This document shows positions 14,782-20,518 of a stretch of DNA of 20,518 nt, one piece after another. The first letter of the stretch is position 1. Every line of letters begins with the position of its first letter. The stretch lies in the NCBI GenBank assembly GCA_017475805.1, contig JAFVEW010000083.1, forward strand, positions 1 through 20,518, written 5' to 3'. The translations under genes were made by a program, and so were the position numbers. The stretch comes from Synergistaceae bacterium. GTDB taxonomy: Bacteria; Synergistota; Synergistia; Synergistales; Aminobacteriaceae. Below the pieces are notes generated by a model. That model did no database searches and was not told where the DNA came from. It saw nothing but the letters and a program-made list of their open reading frames with translations.

Positions 14782-16155
14782 ATGAATATGAATTTGAAAG
14801 ATTTATTTGCGTTAATTAATGTTGAAGTTTCTGAAAAAATTGCAGAGCTTGAGTTTCCTTTTCACCTTGCTACAGACAGCAGAGACGTTATGAAAGGCGG
14901 AGCTTTCGTGGCTCTCGAAGGCGAAAAAACTGACGGACACAAATATATACCGCAGGCAATCGAAAACGGAGCGGCTTTATTAATCGTCAGGACAGGGAAA
15001 AATCCGGGCGTCGATGTTCCGACTGTCGAACTTGAAAATCCTGAAAGAGATTTAGCCCGCTTAGCCTCGTTGAAATTAAAATATCATCTTGAAAATCAAA
15101 ATCTGCAAGAGGTCATAGCCATTACTGGAAGCGTAGGCAAGACTACAACAAGAGCAGCGTTGCAGCTTGTATTAAAACAAAAATTCAAACTTCACGCGCC
15201 AGAACGCAGTTTTAACACGCTCATAGGCTGCACGGCTACAATTATGGCAATGCCTCTTGAAACAGAAATTTTAATTTTAGAGTTCGGAGCAAACAAACCC
15301 GGCGAAATTCGAGAACTCACGGATTATTTCCCGCCTACTATGTCAGTGTTGACGGCTGTCGCTCCTGTTCATCTTGAAGGCTTCGGCGACATTGAAGGAG
15401 TTTTGAATGAAAAATTAGAAATCACTCACTCGCCTTTGATGACGAGCATTGTTTATAACAACGACAACGAATTATTAAACGAGGCTTTCAGATACGTCGT
15501 AAAATCAATGGGCGTCGGTGAAAGCAAAGACTCTGATTTTGTAATCAGCTATGACACTTCAGAATATAAGCTGCGGGCTTTGTCGTTCTTAATTGCTCAT
15601 CGTCCTACGCAAGAAATCGCGCGCTTCACAGTGAAACTTTGGGGCAAACATAACGCTGTGCCAATAGCTCTTGCTGCTTCAGTCGGCCATGAATTAGGTT
15701 TGAGCTTGCAGGAATGTTCCGACGCCTTAGCAGATTTTCAGGCTATTGAAGGTCGCGGCCGCGTAATCGGGCTTGGTGAAGATAAATTTTTAGTCGACGA
15801 CTCTTACAACGCTAATCCTGCTTCAATGTCAGCATCGCTTAAAACGTTCGCCGGAGTCGAATTGCCTGGCAAAATTGCAATTTTAGGCGAAATGCGCGAG
15901 CTTGGCGAAGACGCCGCGAAATATCACGCTGAACTTGAAAATTTATTTGAAAATCTTGACTGCGTGATTTTAACCGGCAAGATATGGCACGAAGCTATTA
16001 AAAATCCAAAATATATTTTTGTTGAAACATGGCAAGAGGCATTAGACGCCGCGAAAAAATTTATATCTGAAAACGAGTGGCACGGAATTTTAGTCAAAGG
16101 TTCTCACAGCATCGGCCTTGAAAACGTTGTAAAGGCAATTAGAAACGAGGAGTGA
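14782..16155 (+). CDS. murF: UDP-MurNAc-tripeptide--D-Ala-D-Ala ligase MurF
   Basis: MurF joins D-Ala-D-Ala to the tripeptide, the last cytoplasmic step before MraY. The 457-residue product has the P-loop TGSVGKTT (115-122), the MurF-specific GANKPGEI motif, DDSYNANPASM in the C-terminal half, LGEMRELG and the terminal VKGSHSIGLENV. The N-terminal domain shows DSRDVMKGGAFVAL, the uracil-binding region shared with MurE. AAAAGGAA lies about 11 nt before the ATG. It follows a divergent pair of opposing genes rather than murE, and its stop is 11 nt before mraY. Confidence 0.96.
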   Translation: MNMNLKDLFALINVEVSEKIAELEFPFHLATDSRDVMKGGAFVALEGEKTDGHKYIPQAIENGAALLIVRTGKNPGVDVPTVELENPERDLARLASLKLKYHLENQNLQEVIAITGSVGKTTTRAALQLVLKQKFKLHAPERSFNTLIGCTATIMAMPLETEILILEFGANKPGEIRELTDYFPPTMSVLTAVAPVHLEGFGDIEGVLNEKLEITHSPLMTSIVYNNDNELLNEAFRYVVKSMGVGESKDSDFVISYDTSEYKLRALSFLIAHRPTQEIARFTVKLWGKHNAVPIALAASVGHELGLSLQECSDALADFQAIEGRGRVIGLGEDKFLVDDSYNANPASMSASLKTFAGVELPGKIAILGEMRELGEDAAKYHAELENLFENLDCVILTGKIWHEAIKNPKYIFVETWQEALDAAKKFISENEWHGILVKGSHSIGLENVVKAIRNEE

Positions 16156-16166
16156 GAAAATAGAAA

Positions 16167-17099
16167 TTGAAAAGATTTTCAATCGCGGTTTTATTTTTCG
16201 CACTCTCGATAATTCTTCAATATTTTTGGATAAAATTTCAGCGTCGTGAACACTTAATGCAAGCTCAAAAAACTTACGGAGTCAATATCGACGTTGAAAT
16301 AAAATCTAAAACTCCTTCGATGGGCGGCGTGATCTTTTTATTAATGTCATTGATCGCGCTCGCCTTCAACTTTTCTATTAATTCTCTAATATTTTGGAGC
16401 CTGCCTATTTTAAGCGGCCTAATAGGCTTTATAGACGATTGGCTGAAATTCAGAACTCACACGAGCGAAGGCTTCAAAAGTTTATCAAAATTAAAATGTC
16501 AGTTAATAATCTGCGCTTTATGGGTGATTTTAATTTTTGTTCGAGGCGATTTAGCTTTATGGCCGGGTGTTTATGATTTTAACGGCTGGCTTGCAATACC
16601 GTTAGCTTTTTTAATGACAGCAGGAACAATTAACGCCGTTAATATCACAGACGGGCTTGACGGATTAGCTGCGGGAAGTTTTTTAATCTCGCTTGCATTG
16701 ATGTTGATTTTAATTCCGACTAATGAATTTAACTCAGAAATTTTAATCGAATTATTTTTCATGACGGCGGGATTTTTATTTTTCAATTTAAGACCCGCGA
16801 AAACTTTCATGGGCGACACAGGCTCTCATTTTTTAGGCGGCGCATTAGCTGCTCTTTGCGTCATGAACGGCCGAACGCTCGCGATAATTCCGGCTGGATT
16901 TATTTTTATAATAGAAATGCTTTCGTCAGCAATTCAAATTTTCACAATACGGAAACTCAATAAAAAAGTTTTTTTAATGGCACCGTTGCATCATCATTTT
17001 CAGAAAAAAGGTTTTGACGAGACGGCCGTAACTTTGAGATTTTGGCTTGTTCACGCTGTCGGAGCTTTGCTGATTGCGTTAATGTTGATGTGCTTTTGA
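16167..17099 (+). CDS. mraY: Phospho-MurNAc-pentapeptide transferase MraY
   Basis: MraY transfers phospho-MurNAc-pentapeptide to undecaprenyl phosphate to make lipid I in the inner membrane. The 310-residue product is a polytopic protein with the family motifs KTPSMGGVIF, GFIDDWLK (the DD pair), NITDGLDGLA, MGDTGSHFLGG and the loop APLHHHFQKKG. It is shorter than the 360-residue E. coli enzyme, mostly at the N-terminus, as in many thermophile and Synergistota-like sequences. The start is TTG at 16167, with GAGGAG 14 nt upstream; the spacing is long, but no better start exists. The dcw run ends here: no murD, ftsW or murG follows. Confidence 0.96.
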   Translation: MKRFSIAVLFFALSIILQYFWIKFQRREHLMQAQKTYGVNIDVEIKSKTPSMGGVIFLLMSLIALAFNFSINSLIFWSLPILSGLIGFIDDWLKFRTHTSEGFKSLSKLKCQLIICALWVILIFVRGDLALWPGVYDFNGWLAIPLAFLMTAGTINAVNITDGLDGLAAGSFLISLALMLILIPTNEFNSEILIELFFMTAGFLFFNLRPAKTFMGDTGSHFLGGALAALCVMNGRTLAIIPAGFIFIIEMLSSAIQIFTIRKLNKKVFLMAPLHHHFQKKGFDETAVTLRFWLVHAVGALLIALMLMCF

Positions 17100-17114
17100 A
17101 TGGGAGTGATTAAT

Positions 17115-17393
17115 ATGTCAGAAGAAGCTGTGATGCAGGTAAGAATAGACGCAGATTTGAAGATGCAGGCTGAGAATTTGTATCGGAAAATGGGAATTTC
17201 TTTTGCAGAAGCCGTAAGACTTTTTGCAAAACAGAGCGTCATAGAAAATGCAATGCCGTTCGTTGTTAGTGTTCCTAAACGAAACGTTATTTTAGGCGTC
17301 GCAAATGGAAAGTATGTTATTCCTGACGATATTGATAAACATAATAACGAAATTGCTTCCATGTTCGGCGTAGAAAATGAATATTTTGCTTGA
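17115..17393 (+). CDS. RelB/DinJ-family antitoxin
   Basis: The N-terminal ribbon-helix-helix pattern is that of RelB/DinJ antitoxins: AVMQVRIDADLKMQAENLYR, then MGISFAEAVRLFAKQS, then MPFVV. ATG 17115 (MSEEAVMQVR) has GGGAGTGA a few bases upstream and is preferred; the frame also offers an ATG at 17100 directly after the mraY stop. The gene starts 15 nt after mraY and its end overlaps the PIN toxin start by 17 nt, so the pair is coupled and may ride on the dcw transcript. It should bind DNA through the RHH and wrap the toxin with its C-terminal half. Confidence 0.85.
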   Translation: MSEEAVMQVRIDADLKMQAENLYRKMGISFAEAVRLFAKQSVIENAMPFVVSVPKRNVILGVANGKYVIPDDIDKHNNEIASMFGVENEYFA

Positions 17394-17781
17394 TACTCAT
17401 ATCGCTTTATGGGCTATTACTGAGCCAACTAAACTTTCTAAGAAAGCTCTTGAGCTCCTCCAAAATGGGAATAATAACTTTTACGTCAGCGTTGCTTCCG
17501 TATGGGAAGTTGCCATAAAAAATATTAGACATCCTGAGGACATCCCGATGTCAGACTTTGAATATGCAAATTTCTGTGTCGTGTCTGGATTCAATATTTT
17601 ACCTTTGAGGGTGGAACACATATTCACTTTGAAAACTCTTCATAGAGAGGACGATGCCCCTAAACATAACGATCCATTCGATAAAATTATGCTCTCTCAA
17701 GCTAAATCTGAAGGCTTCTCATTTCTCACAGATGATAAATTATTGCCGTTTTACAATGAAATTTTCATCATTGAAGCCTAA
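17377..17781 (+). CDS. PIN-domain ribonuclease toxin (VapC-like)
   Basis: The 134-residue product is a PIN-fold nuclease. The acidic metal-binding residues are present: Asp6 in LLDTHIALW, Glu44 in SVWEVAIK, Asp99 in HNDPFDKIML and Asp119/120 in FLTDDK. The LLDTHxxLW start and the HxDPFDR-like box are characteristic of the VapC-like PIN subgroup. It overlaps the upstream RelB/DinJ-type antitoxin by 17 nt. The pairing is mixed, since PIN toxins are more often with VapB/AbrB-, Phd- or CopG-type antitoxins. The active site looks complete. Confidence 0.9.
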   Translation: MNILLDTHIALWAITEPTKLSKKALELLQNGNNNFYVSVASVWEVAIKNIRHPEDIPMSDFEYANFCVVSGFNILPLRVEHIFTLKTLHREDDAPKHNDPFDKIMLSQAKSEGFSFLTDDKLLPFYNEIFIIEA

Positions 17782-17826
17782 GGCAAAGCCCATGAATTTT
17801 GAACTATCCTGAGTCGATAATGTAAA

Positions 17827-17866
17827 ATAGATAAAAGAAATCCGCCCTGATTGGAACAAGGCGGAT
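17827..17866 (-). terminator. Terminator after the surface-protein gene
   Basis: On the minus strand ATCCGCC (17866-17860) and GGCGGAT (17846-17840) form a 7-bp GC-rich stem with a 13-nt loop, followed by TTCTTTTATC. It is placed 45 nt after the stop of the long minus-strand gene. The plus strand lacks a T-run after the stem, so it is mainly a minus-strand terminator. A weaker AAAAAC/GTTTTT hairpin lies at 17878-17898. Confidence 0.75.
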
Positions 17867-17910
17867 GCGTTACTATAAAAACATTAGGGTAGTTTTTATA
17901 TCTTGTTTAA

Positions 17911-20518
17911 TTACCTGCTCTTCTTAATCAAAGCAAGCACTGCTAACGCTGCAAGACCTGCGAAACCTGCGTTGCAACCGCCGCCGCTGCTGCCTGTGCC
18001 GCGCGGTGTTTCTTTGCTCGTGGCTTCGACAATAGCGTAAGGTGTTCCGGCTGTAACTGTTCCTTCAGCAAGTTTTGACTCTGTACCAGCTGTAACTGGG
18101 TTGTGGTCTGCGTCAGTAAGTGTTGCTTCAACGTACTCTACTGCCTCTAAAACGCTAACGTCTACAAAGAAGACTTTGCCGTCCGCAGGATCGAACTCTT
18201 CATCTACTGCGACAAGAAGATCGCCAGTTGCATCGCCGCTTGTAGCTGTGAATGTTGCTACGGGCTCAAGATCGTAATCGCTGGCGTACGCTGAAAGAGC
18301 TGATTTCGCTGCTGATTTCTCTGTGTCGCTTACTGTGTTGTTTCTTGTAGCGTTTACGTATGCCTTCGTCGTGTTATCTCCGTCACCGTCGCCATTGTTG
18401 TCGCCATCGCCAGAGCCGCTGCCTGCGCCTAAGGTTACGTCCATGTCAAGCTCTGTGTCGGCCGCTAATGCTACATAGGCAGATACTTTCGCTGATGCTG
18501 CAGCGTTGTAATGATATTTTACTGCCTCAGGAGCTGCTGTGAACGTTGCTTTGCCTGTGTCTTTGTCATATGTAGCACCGTCAACCGTTGAAACGTTGGC
18601 CGCTAAAAGTCTTGCCTTTGCTGCTACGTCGTTTGCGTTTGCGCTGGAGTCTAATGCCTTCAAGAAAGCCTCGAAGAACGCTCTTAAATCGAAGACGCTG
18701 CCGCTGATGTAGGCCGAGATTTCTCTGTTGCTCTTTTGGCCGCTGAAGTCTGAAGCATCTTTGCTTAACTTCGTGAGCTTCGTTGTGTCGATTTCAAGGA
18801 ACGGAAGTCTGTTGCCTTTGAGATTGACTTTTACAAGAGCCGTGCATGTTGAAAGGTCAACGCTTTCAATCTCGCCCTGGTCGCCGCTTGCTGCTGAGGC
18901 GTCAAGGTCTGTAAGAGCCGTGCATCCTACTACGATGAGAGTCTTAAGTTTTGAGCCTTTGGTGTTGAGGGTCTTAAGGCCTTCGCAACCGGCTGCGTCA
19001 AGTTTCGTAAGTGCTGTGTTGTTCGCAACATTGACTGTTTCGATGTTGTCGTTGCCCGCTAAGGCCAAGCTCTCTAATTTTGCTCCGTCAGCACTGATTG
19101 TCTTAATATCGCTCGTCTCATCAAGGGATAAAACCGTGAGGTTCGTCTTCTCTGAGAGCATGACGGTATCGGCTTTGACGCCTGCGAGGTCGAGAGACGT
19201 TGTCGTAAGGGCTGAGGCTGCGCTTAAGTCGAGTGATTCAAGATTTTCGAGTTTCTTGAGATCCTCATTAGTGATTGACGTGATTTGCTCATCGATTTCG
19301 ACTTCTGTAACCGTTGCTAAGGTATCTTCATCAAGGGCATTCAAAAGTTCTGTAAGGGTCGCCGTTTTGCCTGCTTCGATTTCAGGCTCAAGTTTACCGT
19401 CTTTGCCAACTTCGACATCAGAGATTGCGGCTGATCTTACCATATAGGTGCCGTCATCTTTTGCGAATGCCTTGTAGCCTTTTGCAATACAACCGGCGTC
19501 AAGGTTATTTTTGAACGTACCGCCAGAAACTTCGATAAGACCGGCTGTCGTTGATTTTACCGGAGAAGCTAACACTGTTGCATCAACTGCATAAACATCT
19601 GCAGCAACTTTTCCGTCAAGACTGCCTTTCCCTTTGAATGTGCCTCCATTGATCGTAATTTTACCAGTATTACCCACTGAAGCGGTGCCGATGGCAGCTT
19701 TGTCAACAAAGAAAACAGCATAATTGCCAGCTCCTGTCGTAACAGTCTGATTTGTTTCAAATGTGCCTCCCTCAATGGTAACTGTCCCTTTAGCAGACTC
19801 GTAAGCGTAAGTGCCAGCAGTAGCAGTCTCAGTCTCTTTGAATGTAACATATACGGCCGTCGCTTCTTCGTTAGCGATTTGTGAGTCTATGCCTGTAATC
19901 TTCGTGTCGCCTTTGATAGTTACGGTAGCATCGTGGACAAAAATACCATTTTGGAACTTGGAAGTAGCAGGCGTGCCGGTGATGGTGCAGCCGTCTACGA
20001 TAAGCGTTCCGGCGTAAGCATCGATAGCCTCGCAGTTGAATGCATCGAACGACACACCTTCCAACGTGAGCGTGCCGCTGAACTTCGTTGCGCTTGCACC
20101 CTCTTTTGCTTCGCCGCCTGCCATGATAATGGGCACAGAATTTCTGTTGTTCGCTGTCAAAGCACTGCCAAACTCAGTAAATTTAAGATTTTTGATGGTT
20201 ACATCGCCTTTGCCCTCGAGAACGAAAGCGTGAGGCTTACCTTTAGCAGGAACAGCATCTGACAGTGTTTTGAGTCCATAGACGGTATGACCCTTGCCGT
20301 CTATGGTCAGACTCTTATTTTTAATTGAAATAACTTCTCCTCCCGTAGCATCATCAGTAAAGCTGACTGGGGTTCCTGATGTGCCATCATCTCCGGTTAA
20401 CTCGATAATATCGCCATCTTTTGCGACAGCGATTGCCGCGCGAAGGCTTGGGTATGGAGTAGCGTCGCCAGAAATCTTAGCAACATCAGCTCCGAAGGCC
20501 GTCGCACTCATCGCCAAA
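17911..20518 (-). CDS. Secreted beta-helix/LRR surface protein with Synergist-CTERM signal (5' end cut off)
   Basis: The visible part is 868 residues and begins within what looks like the end of a signal peptide (AMSATAFGA), so the true start is beyond the window. Residues about 24-350 form a parallel beta-helix of the pectate-lyase/polymorphic outer-membrane type: SLRAAIAVAKDGDIIEL, then rungs ending in GGTF (EGGTFETN, NGGTFKGK, SGGTFKNN). Residues about 375-580 are leucine-rich repeats (LENLESLDLSAAS, LESLALAGN, LTKLDAAGC, LKTLIVVGC, LVKVNLKGN). A Gly/Asp linker (GSGSGDGDNNGDGDGD, 699-714), possibly calcium-binding, leads to a small C-terminal domain. The protein ends SSGGGCNAGF, a hydrophobic stretch, then KKSR (843-868), the layout of the Synergist-CTERM sorting domain, probably processed at the Gly-Gly-Cys. 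Likely cell-surface adhesin or binding protein; ligand unknown. Confidence 0.9.
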   Translation of the reverse strand, partial: LAMSATAFGADVAKISGDATPYPSLRAAIAVAKDGDIIELTGDDGTSGTPVSFTDDATGGEVISIKNKSLTIDGKGHTVYGLKTLSDAVPAKGKPHAFVLEGKGDVTIKNLKFTEFGSALTANNRNSVPIIMAGGEAKEGASATKFSGTLTLEGVSFDAFNCEAIDAYAGTLIVDGCTITGTPATSKFQNGIFVHDATVTIKGDTKITGIDSQIANEEATAVYVTFKETETATAGTYAYESAKGTVTIEGGTFETNQTVTTGAGNYAVFFVDKAAIGTASVGNTGKITINGGTFKGKGSLDGKVAADVYAVDATVLASPVKSTTAGLIEVSGGTFKNNLDAGCIAKGYKAFAKDDGTYMVRSAAISDVEVGKDGKLEPEIEAGKTATLTELLNALDEDTLATVTEVEIDEQITSITNEDLKKLENLESLDLSAASALTTTSLDLAGVKADTVMLSEKTNLTVLSLDETSDIKTISADGAKLESLALAGNDNIETVNVANNTALTKLDAAGCEGLKTLNTKGSKLKTLIVVGCTALTDLDASAASGDQGEIESVDLSTCTALVKVNLKGNRLPFLEIDTTKLTKLSKDASDFSGQKSNREISAYISGSVFDLRAFFEAFLKALDSSANANDVAAKARLLAANVSTVDGATYDKDTGKATFTAAPEAVKYHYNAAASAKVSAYVALAADTELDMDVTLGAGSGSGDGDNNGDGDGDNTTKAYVNATRNNTVSDTEKSAAKSALSAYASDYDLEPVATFTATSGDATGDLLVAVDEEFDPADGKVFFVDVSVLEAVEYVEATLTDADHNPVTAGTESKLAEGTVTAGTPYAIVEATSKETPRGTGSSGGGCNAGFAGLAALAVLALIKKSR

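Noticed and set aside
17878..17900. AAAAAC...GTTTTT hairpin as an independent terminator
   Set aside because: Six AT-rich pairs form a weak stem; the GC-rich hairpin at 17840-17866 with its T-rich tail is the better terminator.
18728..19447. 239-codon plus-strand open frame
   Set aside because: It lies wholly opposite the LRR part of the surface protein. The Ala/Leu/Ser-rich gene leaves its antisense free of stops, and the translation is Ser/Val/Arg-rich with no recognisable motif and no ribosome site.

Overview
The window comes from a low-GC member of the phylum Synergistota (Synergistetes). The strongest marker is the C-terminus of the large surface protein at the right edge. It reads SSGGGCNAGF, then a hydrophobic stretch, then KKSR, which is the layout of the Synergist-CTERM sorting signal. 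The housekeeping gene order (tig-clpP-clpX-engB; rsmH-ftsL-ftsI-murE-murF-mraY) fits an anaerobic diderm of this type. Placement below phylum is not possible from the sequence alone.

Layout. (1) 1-1479, minus strand with debris: a YbgC/FadM-type thioesterase, then a patch of gene remnants, including the C-terminal part of a RepA-like AAA ATPase on the plus strand. (2) 1480-5428, minus strand: a tight proteostasis operon read tig -> clpP -> clpX -> engB (trigger factor, ClpXP protease, ribosome-assembly GTPase). (3) 5429-5857: a decayed ORF, a strong bidirectional terminator and a heptamer-repeat hairpin. (4) 5858-7156, minus: glutamate dehydrogenase. (5) 7342-17099, plus: a hotdog thioesterase followed by the division/cell-wall (dcw) genes rsmH, ftsL-like, ftsI, murE, murF and mraY, which make and cross-link septal peptidoglycan precursors. 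(6) 17100-17781: a DinJ/RelB-type antitoxin with a PIN toxin. (7) 17840-20518, minus: terminator and a long secreted beta-helix/LRR protein, cut at its 5' end by the window edge.

The dcw cluster is unusually interrupted. A YafQ-type toxin-antitoxin pair sits between ftsI and murE. A decayed EAL/PAS gene and a secreted coiled-coil protein, both on the opposite strand, separate murE from murF. A second toxin-antitoxin pair follows mraY where murD/ftsW/murG would often be. ftsI is out of frame with its only credible start because of a run of ten A just inside the gene. This suggests transcriptional slippage or a homopolymer error.

A family of 7-bp-period repeats (TCCTAAY / TTAGAAR) recurs in three gene-end positions. 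Together with several gene fragments it points to a genome that tolerates insertion and decay between genes. I found no rRNA, tRNA, CRISPR array, intact transposase or clear novel multi-gene system. The best candidates for new biology are the ftsI A-run, the heptamer repeat family and the toxin-antitoxin pairs lodged in the dcw operon.
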